Shown one piece after another: positions 50,301 through 58,818 of a stretch of DNA of 64,000 nt. Both the position numbers and the translations under genes were made by a program. Location of the stretch: assembly GCF_900155635.1 (NCBI RefSeq), contig NZ_LT732540.1, positions 311,929 to 375,928 on the forward strand, in the 5' to 3' direction. The notes beneath the pieces are model-generated. The model made no database searches and was not told the origin of the DNA. It was given only the letters and a program-made list of their open reading frames with translations. This DNA comes from Olsenella urininfantis. Its GTDB lineage: Bacteria > Actinomycetota > Coriobacteriia > Coriobacteriales > Atopobiaceae. How positions within the stretch are numbered: position 1 is the stretch's first letter; each line of letters starts with the position of its first letter.

Positions 50301-50921
50301 TACGACATAGGCTTTGGCGGCCTGGACCACGTCCTTGCCTCCGGCAACGACGTCAACGTCTTCGTCTTTGACACCGAGGTCTACTCCAACACCGGTGGTC
50401 AGGCATCCAAGGCTTCCAACCTCGGACAGGTTGCCCAGTTCGCGGCTGCCGGCAAGGACGTGAAGAAGAAGTCCCTCGCCGAGATTGCCATGTCCTACGG
50501 TTACGTCTACGTGGCCCAGGTTGCCATGGGCGCCAACCCCATGCAGACCCTCAAGGCGATTGCCGAGGCCGAGGCCTACCCCGGACCCTCTCTGATCATT
50601 GGCTACAGCCCCTGCGAGATGCACTCCATCAAGAAGGGTGGCATGCAGCACGCCCAGGAGGAGATGAAGAAGGCCGTCGAGTGTGGCTACTGGAACCTCT
50701 TCCGCTTCAACCCCAATGCCGCCGCAGGCAAGAAGTTCGTCCTGGATTCCAAGGAGCCCAAGGGTGGCTACCAGGAGTTCCTGATGAACGAGGCTCGCTA
50801 CGCGCGTCTGGTCAACGAGTTCCCCGACCGTGCGACCGAGCTCTTCGAGCGCAACGAGCAGGCTGCCATGGATCGCTACCAGCACCTTCTCAGGCTCAAG
50901 ACGCTCTACTCCGAGGAGTAG
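47382..50921 (+). CDS. nifJ: Pyruvate:ferredoxin (flavodoxin) oxidoreductase
   Basis: An 1179-residue single-chain enzyme converting pyruvate and CoA to acetyl-CoA, CO2 and reduced ferredoxin. Domain I starts [20 protein letters not shown]. The ferredoxin domain has two 4Fe-4S sites, [13 protein letters not shown] near 700 and [13 protein letters not shown] near 755. The third cluster site is in [12 protein letters not shown] near 815, and the thiamine diphosphate domain has [20 protein letters not shown] and [15 protein letters not shown]. Length is standard. It indicates anaerobic energy metabolism. ATG follows GAAGGAGAGG. Very strong codon bias suggests high expression. Gene name follows common usage; por is equivalent. 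Confidence 0.97.
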   Translation: [1179 protein letters not shown]

Positions 50922-50949
50922 GCTGAGCCAAGCTCTGAGCAGCCAGCAG

Positions 50950-50983
50950 AAAGGCCCGGGCGAATCTCTTCGTCCGGGCCTTT
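50950..50983 (+). terminator. Rho-independent terminator after nifJ
   Basis: AAAGGCCCGGGCG pairs with CGTCCGGGCCTTT, one mismatch, over an 8-base loop. Only three T remain at the end of the stem, but the strong GC stem just 29 bp after the stop codon supports a terminator. Confidence 0.75.
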
Positions 50984-51030
50984 CCCATGTGGATCTTGCA
51001 TGATCCAGAATCGACCAAACCAGCTCTTCT

Positions 51031-51140
51031 GCCATACCGTAGCTTTGGTACCACTTTTCGTACCTTCATCCCGCGGGAAGCGGTACCAAAGCTACGGTAT
51101 GGCAAGGGGGACCTCCGGGGCAGTGCCCCCAGAGGTCCCC
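51031..51140. repeat. Two long inverted repeats between nifJ and the HelD gene
   Basis: The first element has perfectly complementary 22-bp arms (51031-51052 and 51082-51103) around a 29-base loop. The second, 51107-51140, has GGGGACCTC and GAGGTCCCC around GGGGC-AGT-GCCCC. Neither has a T-run. They lie between two convergent genes. Confidence 0.85.
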
Positions 51141-51161
51141 AAATGCATGAAGAGAATACGC

Positions 51162-53336
51162 TTATGCGTCTTGCCGAAGAAGGGGAGTGAGCCTGCCCTG
51201 GGAAAGGACGCTCACCTTGTGCATGGCGCGGCTGATCGCCGTATAGAGTCTCCTGCGAGAGAGGTCGTCCGAGGGATAGGCGCTTTCCTGCGCGTCCGGG
51301 ATGATCACCTCATCGAATTCGAGGCCCTTTGCGAGAGCGAGGTCTAGGAGCACCACCCCGCTTGCAGGAAGGCCCTCGCCCTTCTTGATGGTGAGAACGG
51401 AATCGCCGAGCTGCTTGGAGAGCCAGTTGGCGCGAGGCCTATCCGCTGCCACCACAGCTGCAAGGTAGTTCTCGCCACCAGCTTCCGCCGCGCTGGCTGT
51501 CTCTTGGGCGCAATCGACGCGCCGTCGCAGCTCGTCGAGGTACGCTGCGGCATCTTCTGGCCCCTCGACGAGCTCTGGCACAGTGCCCTCGCGCTGAACC
51601 GAGCTGAGCGTGGCGCGCTCCCTGTCATCCAGGAGGCTGCAGAAGAGCTGGGTGATCTCGGGACTGGAGCGATAGCTCGTGAGCAGCTGGCATTCGCCCA
51701 CCGAACCGTGCGTGCGGGAAAAGATCTCCCTGATCTGGTCGAAGCTCGCGCTGGCCGCACGGATGGCCTGGTGCTCGTCTCCCAGCAGGAGGAAATGGGC
51801 GCCGCTGAAGTAGCGTGCAAGCACCATGAGCTGGGCTGCGCCGTAGTCCTGCACCTCGTCGACCATCACGTAGCGGGCGTCGCGGGCGTGCCCTCCCGTG
51901 AGGAGGAGCTGCAGGTAAAGCCACTCAACCGCATTGAGGTTGGCCTTGCCCAGAATGCGAGAGCCAACATGGTCGATGCGCAGCCATTCCTCGCGCTCGA
52001 TCATCTCGTGGGCACCCTCGTACCGGTGCTGCACGTAGCGCTTGGCACAAGCCGCAACCGCTGCGCCATCGGCGGGGTCCAAGTCGACCAACTCACCAAA
52101 GATGCGCAGCTGGTCGTCCACATCCAGCCCCATGACCTCATCCTGGAGCTCCTCGTCCCTGGACATCTGCGAGATCTTGCGATCAAGCCTCTCGTGCAGC
52201 TCCTCTTTCACCAGGGCGGTGAGACGTGGGCCGGGCTTCACGCGCGGGAACTTGTCCAGGGCGCTCTTTACCTGCGACGCCTTGAGGAGGACCTGTTCGT
52301 CCACGCGTATGTCGCGCAGGTCATCGACCCCAAGCGTGAGCATCTCTACGCCCTGCTCCAGCATGTCCAGCACGGCGGGATCGCTGTCCTCTCCCATTGC
52401 CCTTGCGCCCTGCCCCATGCCCTCGAAGAACTCGCGCCAGGTGAAGGTCTGGGGGTTCTTCTCGCCCAGGGAGGGAAGGACCGCGTCAATGTAGCGCTCG
52501 AACACTGAGTTTGGGGTAAAGAGGTAGACCTGGCTGGGGTCCAGGGTCCTGCGCTCGCGGTACAGCAGGAAGGCGATGCGTTGCAGCAGCACGGAGGTCT
52601 TGCCCGAGCCGGCTATGCCGCTCACGAGCAGCGCAGGCACGTCCTCGTGGCGCACCACCGCGTTCTGCTCCCGCTGGATGGTGGCGGTGATGGCCTGGAG
52701 CTTCTCGCTGTGATGGCTCTTGAGCGCCGAGAGCAGCAGGGAATCCTCGATGGCCACGTTGGTGTCGAAGTACATGTTGAGACGGTCCTCGCGGATGTCG
52801 AACTGGCGTCGCAGCAGCATCTCGACTTTGCGCACGCGCCCGTCCACCTCGTAGGAGCAGGGGCCCATCTGCTGGTTGTAGTAGGTCTCCGCAACGGGGT
52901 TGCGCCAGTCCACCACCAGGGGGCTCTGCCGCTCGTCGGTGATGCCCACGGCACCGATGTAGACGTCGCGCGGTGGGCGTCCGGGACGCATGCGCAGCCG
53001 GACCTTGGCGAAGTAGGGCTGGTGCAGGAGCAGCGTCACGCGGCCCAGACGCTCCACGTCGAAGTCGTGCGACTGGTTGTAGGCATCGATGACGGAGTTG
53101 AGCGTCTCGATGGCCGCCAGGGTCTCAAGGGTCTCATCCGCGCCGCCAAAGTCTCGCGTGACCTCCTCGGACATGGTGATGAGGTCCTTTGCAGCCTCTT
53201 TGTGGCTTACCTCGATGGAGTGCGTAAGCTCGTCCCTGAGGGCCACGAGCTGTGCGTACACCTCACTGAGGTGCGCCTGCTCCTCCTGGAAGACAGGGTC
53301 CTCGGGCGTTATCTCGCCTGTGGTGGCAGCTGCCAT
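51162..53336 (-). CDS. HelD-like superfamily 1 helicase (RNA polymerase recycling type)
   Basis: A 724-residue SF1 ATPase. The N-terminal 200 residues are a coiled-coil arm (EEQAHLSEVYAQLVALRDEL) followed by YIGAVGITDERQSPLVVDWR, VAETYYNQQMG, the HelD-specific block. The helicase core has Walker A VSGIAGSGKTSVLLQR near 250, YVMVDEVQDYGAAQL as Walker B and LAKGLEFDEVIIPDA, TAISRAMHKV at the end. HelD proteins remove stalled RNA polymerase from DNA. ATG at 53334-53336 has GGAG upstream; an earlier in-frame ATG at 53375 is possible. A UvrD/Rep-type helicase is the alternative, but the N-terminal block favours HelD. Confidence 0.88.
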   Translation of the reverse strand: MAAATTGEITPEDPVFQEEQAHLSEVYAQLVALRDELTHSIEVSHKEAAKDLITMSEEVTRDFGGADETLETLAAIETLNSVIDAYNQSHDFDVERLGRVTLLLHQPYFAKVRLRMRPGRPPRDVYIGAVGITDERQSPLVVDWRNPVAETYYNQQMGPCSYEVDGRVRKVEMLLRRQFDIREDRLNMYFDTNVAIEDSLLLSALKSHHSEKLQAITATIQREQNAVVRHEDVPALLVSGIAGSGKTSVLLQRIAFLLYRERRTLDPSQVYLFTPNSVFERYIDAVLPSLGEKNPQTFTWREFFEGMGQGARAMGEDSDPAVLDMLEQGVEMLTLGVDDLRDIRVDEQVLLKASQVKSALDKFPRVKPGPRLTALVKEELHERLDRKISQMSRDEELQDEVMGLDVDDQLRIFGELVDLDPADGAAVAACAKRYVQHRYEGAHEMIEREEWLRIDHVGSRILGKANLNAVEWLYLQLLLTGGHARDARYVMVDEVQDYGAAQLMVLARYFSGAHFLLLGDEHQAIRAASASFDQIREIFSRTHGSVGECQLLTSYRSSPEITQLFCSLLDDRERATLSSVQREGTVPELVEGPEDAAAYLDELRRRVDCAQETASAAEAGGENYLAAVVAADRPRANWLSKQLGDSVLTIKKGEGLPASGVVLLDLALAKGLEFDEVIIPDAQESAYPSDDLSRRRLYTAISRAMHKVSVLSQGRLTPLLRQDA

Positions 53337-53859
53337 GTGACGTTGCTCCAAACCGCTTGCGCTGAATGAGAACAAGACATTGTACCCACGCGCATCCGTG
53401 CCATGCGGCTCATCGCGCGGGGGTCAGAGGGAGTGAGGAGAGAATATGCCACTTACCGCATAAATCAACCGCTCGCTGCCATAAAAGGGCGTATTCGAAT
53501 AGCAAATCCTTGCTGGGGGTACATTCAACACAACAAGGGCAGCCGCAACGCATGGCGGCCGACGTAGGGGGTGGTGCCCATGAACAGCGAAGAGTCAAGT
53601 TTTCTGGCTTCCGCGGCAGGCATTGCAGGCCCCGTCTCTTCTGTCTAGGTCCGCAGCAAGACCCCGTTCGCGGCACAGGCGCCGCATCAGTCCAAGAGGA
53701 CAGACGGTTTGACCGATGCCTCCGTCGGAAGCCCGAGCGCCACTCGATGAGGCGCTGCGCACTCAAGTGACTCAGATTTCGATGGCTGTCGAAGGAGCAG
53801 AGGAGTTGGTTCCAAAGTACAGATAATGGCCTCTCGGGAGGCATAGAACGACGCATTGG

Positions 53860-53898
53860 GGCAGGTGGCTTGGTTGCGCAGCCACCTGCCTTCCTTTC
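53860..53898 (+). terminator. Orphan rho-independent terminator
   Basis: GGCAGGTGGCT and AGCCACCTGCC form a perfect 11-bp stem over a 9-base loop, followed by TTCCTTTCT. No plus-strand gene precedes it in the 520 bp back to the HelD start. Confidence 0.7.
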
Positions 53899-53934
53899 TG
53901 CCGCATCGATGCCCTTGCGCCACCTGATGTGTAG

Positions 53935-53953
53935 TACGCGATGAAATCGTGTA
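53935..53953. promoter_or_regulatory. Candidate operator of the OhrR-type regulator
   Basis: TACGCGAT and ATCGTGTA form an inverted repeat around GAA with one mismatch. GTGTAGTA also occurs twice 20 bp apart (53929, 53949). The sites lie 70 to 100 bp before the regulator start codon, suggesting autoregulation. Confidence 0.45.
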
Positions 53954-54025
53954 GTATTCCCTCATCAAACGTATGACGCGGCATGGCACGCCTGAGCATG
54001 TCGCTCGCAGAGAAGGAACCGCATC

Positions 54026-54463
54026 ATGAGCGAGAAGACCATGAACCCGCTGGCTCTCAGAAACCAGCTTTGCTTTCCGCTGTACGCCGCCTCAAAGGAG
54101 CTCACGCGTAGGTACAAGCCCTACCTTGACCCCCTGGGCCTCACCTACACCCAGTACGTGACCATGATGGCGCTCTGGGAGGAGGACGGCCTGGCCGTGA
54201 GCGAGCTGGGCAAGCGGCTCTACCTTGACTCCGCCACCCTCACGCCGCTGCTCAAGCGCCTTGAGGCCCGTGGCTACGTCAGCCGCGCGCGCTCTGCGCG
54301 AGACGAGCGCGTCGTGGTCGTGAGCCTGACGGAGGAGGGCCGCTCCCTGCGCGACAGGGCAGTCGAGGTGCCCAGATGCATCTTCGGGAACCTCAACATG
54401 GACATAGGGGATGTCCGCCAGCTCAAGGAGCTCCTTGACAAGATGCTCGCCAGCTTCGAGTAG
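54026..54463 (+). CDS. OhrR-type MarR regulator
   Basis: A 145-residue MarR protein of the OhrR/organic-hydroperoxide type. The N-terminal LRNQLCFPLYAASKELTRRY carries the Cys that is oxidised in OhrR. YLDPLGLTYTQYVTMMALWE and LYLDSATLTPLLKRLEARGY, with DERVVVVSLTEEGRSL forming the wing, complete the signature. It should repress until a peroxide oxidises the Cys. The usual partner ohr is not in the window, so its target lies elsewhere. ATG follows AAGGAACCGC. Confidence 0.88.
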   Translation: MSEKTMNPLALRNQLCFPLYAASKELTRRYKPYLDPLGLTYTQYVTMMALWEEDGLAVSELGKRLYLDSATLTPLLKRLEARGYVSRARSARDERVVVVSLTEEGRSLRDRAVEVPRCIFGNLNMDIGDVRQLKELLDKMLASFE

Positions 54464-54477
54464 CCAAAGACCCTTGC

Positions 54478-55062
54478 CTACAGGCAGCTCTCTTCGATAC
54501 GGCGCCTCAGCTCCTGGATGCCCGTCCCTGCCTCCGAAGAGGTGACGACCATCTGGCTGCGACTGATTCCGAACTGCTTTGCCAGGGCGGATGCCTGGCT
54601 CTCCTGCTTGCTGCGGCTGACCTTGTCCGCCTTGGTGAGGGCGACCACGAAGGGGAAGCCGTTCTCCTGCAGGAAGGCAAGGGTCTCTCGATCTGACCTC
54701 TGCACGTCGTGACGGATGTCCACCAGGGCCACCACCAGGTTGAAGCTGCGCTCCTGCTGGAAGTAGCCCCCAATGAGGTCTGCCCAGCGCTGCTTCTCGC
54801 TGCGACTCACCCTGGCAAAGCCGTAGCCCGGAAGATCGACGAACATGATGCCGTCCACGTCGAAGAAGTTGATGTTGGCCGTCTTGCCGGGCTGGCTGGA
54901 GACGCGCGCAAGCGACTTTCGGCCCAACAGCTTGTTCAGCAGGGACGACTTGCCAACGTTGGAGCGTCCCACGAAGGAGACCTCGGGTGTGGTGGGGTCG
55001 GGCAGCTGCTCGACGGTGCCGTAGGCACCCGAGTAACGCGCGGTCTCGTATTTGATGGCCAA
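54478..55062 (-). CDS. engB: EngB/YsxC ribosome-assembly GTPase
   Basis: A 194-residue GTPase: G1 FVGRSNVGKSSLLNKLLGRK, G2 around QPGKTANINFF, G3 FVDLPGYGFA, G4 ALTKADK, G5 TSSEAG. EngB (YsxC/YihA) helps assemble the large ribosomal subunit. No ATG is available at the right place; the start is a TTG at 55060-55062, preceded by AAGGAG at five bases. The gene is convergent with the OhrR-type regulator. Confidence 0.95.
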   Translation of the reverse strand: MAIKYETARYSGAYGTVEQLPDPTTPEVSFVGRSNVGKSSLLNKLLGRKSLARVSSQPGKTANINFFDVDGIMFVDLPGYGFARVSRSEKQRWADLIGGYFQQERSFNLVVALVDIRHDVQRSDRETLAFLQENGFPFVVALTKADKVSRSKQESQASALAKQFGISRSQMVVTSSEAGTGIQELRRRIEESCL

Positions 55063-55120
55063 GGTCGCTCCTTCGTTTGTGGCGGTCTTCCAGATTCTAT
55101 CGTGCTGAAACGGGATGGCG

Positions 55121-57703
55121 CTACGAGAGGATCTCCTCCGCAAAGCCCACGCGCATGTTGGCAAGGACTACGCTGCCTTCCTCCTGGGTGGCATCGAGGT
55201 CCACGTCCGCGTCTATGCCGAAGTCGCGGTCGCCGTCCGCATCCTTGAGCATCTGGCGCACATGCCAGAGGTGCGCATCCTTCTCGCGGGAGTCGTCCAG
55301 CGTGAGAAAGTTCCAGCTGCGCGCGTCTGCGTCCAGCAGCACCTCGTCATGCTGCTCGTAGTAGCTGTCTATGGCAGCCCTCCACCGCGCCGCCCTCCAG
55401 CCCCACTCGCCGTCCAGCTCGCCCAGCAGCTCGAAGTCGCCTACGGCGATGGCACGCACGCGTGCGAAGAGGGCGTTGCGCACCAGCAGGGTGAGGCCGT
55501 GGCGGTCTCGCACCACCACGTCTGCCGCCTCCGGTGCGGCGCCCGCGTCCAGCTCCTCGCTCTGGCTCCCGCTCCACTCGTCCAAGAGGCTGGAGTCAAC
55601 GGTGCGCACCAGCAGGCCCAGCCAGGCGAGAACGTCTTGGAGACGCTCGTCCAGCTTCTCCGAAGGAACGGTGCGCGAGAGTACGCGCCAGGCGTCAGAG
55701 AGGTAGCGCAGCAGGGTCCCCTCGCTTCGGGCCATGCCGTAGCGCTGGATGTAGCCCTTGAAGTCCGAGGCGGTCTCCACCATGTCGCGCAGGACCGACT
55801 TGGGGCTCAGCGCAAAGTCCGCCGCCCAGGGAACCTCCGCGACGTAGCGCGAGAATGCCTCTCCCAGGAGCTCCTCGAGCGGCTTGGGATAGCTCACGTC
55901 CTCCAGGCGCTCGAGCCTCTCCTCGTACTCGATCCCCTCGGCCTTCATCTCTGCCACGGCCCTGCCGCGCGCCTCGCGCTCCTGGGCGCGCAGGATCTGG
56001 GGAGGGTCCTCCAGGGTTGCCTCCGCCATGCTGATGAGGTCAAGCGCATAGGTCTCTGACTCGGGGTCCAGAAGCTCGAGCGCCGCCAGCAGGAAGGGCG
56101 AGAGCGGCTGGTCCAGTGCGAAGTCCTCGGGGAGGTCGACGGTGAGCGACCAGCTCTCCCGGCCGTCCTCGTCAACGCCCCGCTCCACCACGCCCGCGTC
56201 CATGAGCGTGGCAAATATCTCTTCCGCGCGCTGGCGCAGGGCGAGCTTCTCCTCGTCAGGTTGCAGGGAGTCCCCTATGAGCTGCATGACGCGCCCGTGC
56301 GCATCCCCTCCCTGCTCTACCTCCGACAGCACCATGGAGTGGGTGATGCGCAGGCGGGGGCGCAGAGTCTCGGGCGTGGAGGCGATGAGGGCGTCGAAGG
56401 TCTGGGAGTTCCATCCCACAAAGCCCTCGGGCGGCCTCTTGGTCTTCATCTTGCGGGCCTTCTTGGGGTCTCCGCCTGCCTTCGCGAGCGCACGGGCGTT
56501 CTCGATGTCGTACTCGGTTGCCTGCGAGATGACCACGCCCTCGGTGTCGAACCCAGATCGCCCGGCACGCCCGGCAATCTGGTGGAACTCTCGTGCGTTG
56601 AGCCTGCGCATGCGCCTGCCGTCGAACTTGGTGAGCTGGGTGAGCACGACGGTGTGGATGGGCACGTTGATGCCTACGCCCAGGGTGTCCGTGCCGCAGA
56701 TGACGGGCAAGAGGCCCCTCTGCGCCAGCTTCTCGACCAGCAGCCTGTAGCGTGGCAGCATGCCTGCGTGGTGCACGCCCACGCCCGTGAGCAGCAGCCT
56801 CCTCAGGGTCTTGCCGAAGCTGGTGGTGAAGCGCGTGCCGGCTATGGCCTCCTTGACCTGGTCTCGCTGCTCGCGCGTGGAGACGCCGAAGCTGGCGAGG
56901 CCCTGGGCGGACCTGAGGGCGCTGTCCTGGGAAAAGTGTACCAGGTAGAGAGGGGCCTCGCCGGCGTCGAGGGCCACCTTCACCGTGGCCTCGATGGCGG
57001 TGTCCACGAAGCGATAGGAGAGGGGGACCGGACGTGGCGCATCCGTCACCAGGCTGCAGCCGCGCTCCGTGTGGCTCTCTAGCGTCCGCGCGATGGCGGA
57101 GACGTCCCCCAGGGTTGCGCTCATGAGGAGGAACTGCGCGCGGGGGAGGGTGAGCAGGGGGACCTGCCACGCCCAGCCGCGCTCGCGGTCCCCGAAGAAG
57201 TGGAACTCGTCCATGGCAACGCAGCCAACGTCTGCGCCCTCACCGTCTGCCAGGGCAAGGTTCGCCAGGATCTCTGCCGTGCAGCAGACCACGGGCGCCT
57301 GGGGGTTGATGGTCACGTCTCCGGTGATCATGCCCACGTTCTCGCGCCCCAGCACCGAGACCATGTCGAAGAACTTCTCGCTCACCAGCGCCTTGATGGG
57401 GGCGGTGTAGTAGCTACGGCGGTCGGTGCAGCAGGCCATGAAACACAGGCCCAGGGCAACCAGGCTCTTGCCCGACCCCGTGGGGGTGCCCAGGATGAGA
57501 TGGTCACCGGCGGCAAGGTCCAGAAGCGCCTCCTCCTGGTGGGGCCAGAGCGTGATCCCACGAGAGTCAACCCAGCCCAGGAAGAGCTCAAGCGCGTCAT
57601 CGGCGGGGATGTTGGGGAAATGCTCCTCGTCCGGCCAGGGTATGAGGGCCCCCAGGCCGGTCTCTTCGGGGGTGTTGCTGTCGCGCGTGGGCATGCTTGG
57701 CAT
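55121..57703 (-). CDS. Ski2-like DEAD/DEAH-box RNA helicase
   Basis: An 860-residue SF2 helicase. Core motifs are TLWPHQEEALLDLAAGDHLI, Walker A GTPTGSGKSLVALG near 85, the DEFH box AMDEFHFFGDRERGWAWQ, SAT in LLMSATLGDVSAI, and QIAGRAGRSGFD in the second domain. The last 350 residues contain the family-specific DUF3516-like region (SYPKPLEELLGEAFSRYVAE; PKSVLRDMVETASDFKGYIQ). Actinobacterial members are of unknown cellular role. ATG at 57701-57703 has GGAG nine bases upstream. engB follows 58 bp downstream. Confidence 0.9.
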   Translation of the reverse strand: MPSMPTRDSNTPEETGLGALIPWPDEEHFPNIPADDALELFLGWVDSRGITLWPHQEEALLDLAAGDHLILGTPTGSGKSLVALGLCFMACCTDRRSYYTAPIKALVSEKFFDMVSVLGRENVGMITGDVTINPQAPVVCCTAEILANLALADGEGADVGCVAMDEFHFFGDRERGWAWQVPLLTLPRAQFLLMSATLGDVSAIARTLESHTERGCSLVTDAPRPVPLSYRFVDTAIEATVKVALDAGEAPLYLVHFSQDSALRSAQGLASFGVSTREQRDQVKEAIAGTRFTTSFGKTLRRLLLTGVGVHHAGMLPRYRLLVEKLAQRGLLPVICGTDTLGVGINVPIHTVVLTQLTKFDGRRMRRLNAREFHQIAGRAGRSGFDTEGVVISQATEYDIENARALAKAGGDPKKARKMKTKRPPEGFVGWNSQTFDALIASTPETLRPRLRITHSMVLSEVEQGGDAHGRVMQLIGDSLQPDEEKLALRQRAEEIFATLMDAGVVERGVDEDGRESWSLTVDLPEDFALDQPLSPFLLAALELLDPESETYALDLISMAEATLEDPPQILRAQEREARGRAVAEMKAEGIEYEERLERLEDVSYPKPLEELLGEAFSRYVAEVPWAADFALSPKSVLRDMVETASDFKGYIQRYGMARSEGTLLRYLSDAWRVLSRTVPSEKLDERLQDVLAWLGLLVRTVDSSLLDEWSGSQSEELDAGAAPEAADVVVRDRHGLTLLVRNALFARVRAIAVGDFELLGELDGEWGWRAARWRAAIDSYYEQHDEVLLDADARSWNFLTLDDSREKDAHLWHVRQMLKDADGDRDFGIDADVDLDATQEEGSVVLANMRVGFAEEILS

Positions 57704-57771
57704 GAGGGCTGGCTCCAGGGGTCTGCGTGGGCGGATGCTACTAGGATAGCCGCTTCCGGCCCCGCGGCCCC

Positions 57772-58818
57772 CTAGTTGCCTGACAGCTCCAGCTCGGCCC
57801 AACGGGGGTTGTTGGCGATGGAGCGCCCTATGCCCACGAGGTCGCAGGCCCCTGACCCGAGCAGCGCCTCGCCCTCCGAAGACCTCCTGACGCCCCCGGC
57901 GAGCAGCACGGGAACGTGGAGTCGGGACCTGATTAGAGTCGCGCTGTCCGCAAACCATCCCGGCTCCACGCTGTCCCGCCTGCTGTAGTAGCACATGCCA
58001 CCCGAGACGCTCAGCAGGTCTATGTCCGGCTCCCAGGGGACCAGAAGGTCAGCCATGCGGCAGACGTCCTCGAGGGTGTTGCCACCGTCCAGGTAGTCGC
58101 AGGCACCCAGCCTGAGCGAGAGGGACATGTCCGCGCCCAGCTCCGAGCGCACTGCCCCAACCACCTCGAGGGTGAGCCTCAGCCGGTTTTCCAGGCTTCC
58201 TCCATAGATGTCTTGCCTCTGGTTGGTGAGGGGCGAGAGGAACTGGTTCAGCAGGTATCCGTGGGCCGCGTGAATCTCGACGCCGTCAAAGCCCGCCTGG
58301 CGGGCCCGCCGTGCGGCGGCTGCGAAGTCACCGGTGACGCGCGCAAGGTCTTCCGGGGAGGCCGCCTGCGGCAGGCAGTGGTTGCGCTTGGCGCCGGGGC
58401 AGGGGAGACCTCCCGCGCTCAGGGGCCGACTGCCCGTGAGGAGGGGGTCAGCGGCAGACCCCGCATGGGAGACCTGCACGAAGGCGGCGACGCCCTCCTC
58501 GTGCAGGCAGTCCGCCTCGCGCCTGAGTCCCTCCATGCAGCCGTCATGGGCGATGGACGGCTGACGCGCAGTCGCCCGGCCCTCATCGCCCACGAAATGA
58601 TGGCCGCACTCCACAAGTCCCACGCGGCCCTGCTGGGCGAGATGGGCGAGTCTCTTGCAGAGCGCTTGCGTCACCAGGCCGTCTGGCGTGGAGCGTGCGA
58701 GGTCCATGGGCGCAACCACGATGCGGTTGGCCAGCTGCAGCCTGCCTGCGTCCAGCTCCTGGAGCAGGCGCGGCGTTGGTCCCACGCCGCGGCCGGCATG
58801 AAGACGCGGCCTTCCCAT
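57772..58818 (-). CDS. Old-yellow-enzyme-type NADH:flavin oxidoreductase
   Basis: A 348-residue TIM-barrel flavoenzyme. Visible are LQLANRIVVAPMDLARSTPD near 30, VQVSHAGSAADPLLTG, GFDGVEIHAAHGYLLNQFLS with the paired active-site His/Asn region, LTNQRQDIYGGSLENRLRL, and ACDLVGIGRSIANNPRWAEL near the phosphate-binding end. It has no C-terminal Fe-S or dinucleotide domain, so it belongs to the single-domain group. Substrate (an activated alkene such as an enoate) is unknown. The start ATG overlaps the preceding stop codon (TGATG), so translation is coupled to a small upstream gene. Confidence 0.9.
   Translation of the reverse strand: MGRPRLHAGRGVGPTPRLLQELDAGRLQLANRIVVAPMDLARSTPDGLVTQALCKRLAHLAQQGRVGLVECGHHFVGDEGRATARQPSIAHDGCMEGLRREADCLHEEGVAAFVQVSHAGSAADPLLTGSRPLSAGGLPCPGAKRNHCLPQAASPEDLARVTGDFAAAARRARQAGFDGVEIHAAHGYLLNQFLSPLTNQRQDIYGGSLENRLRLTLEVVGAVRSELGADMSLSLRLGACDYLDGGNTLEDVCRMADLLVPWEPDIDLLSVSGGMCYYSRRDSVEPGWFADSATLIRSRLHVPVLLAGGVRRSSEGEALLGSGACDLVGIGRSIANNPRWAELELSGN

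Larger units (their letters stand above)
53337..54025. other. Long intergenic stretch with an orphan terminator, no gene seen
   Basis: None of the reading frames has homology. The region holds the promoter of the HelD-like gene, the hairpin at 53860-53898 and the MarR operator candidate at 53935-53953. An uncharacterised small RNA ending at the hairpin is possible, but no known RNA family is recognised. Confidence 0.5.

Noticed and set aside
47433..51035. Minus-strand open frame of 1200 residues antisense to nifJ
   Set aside because: It is a shadow of the extreme GC3 bias of nifJ; its composition is Val/Leu/Gly/His-rich and shows no domain, whereas the plus strand encodes a complete oxidoreductase.
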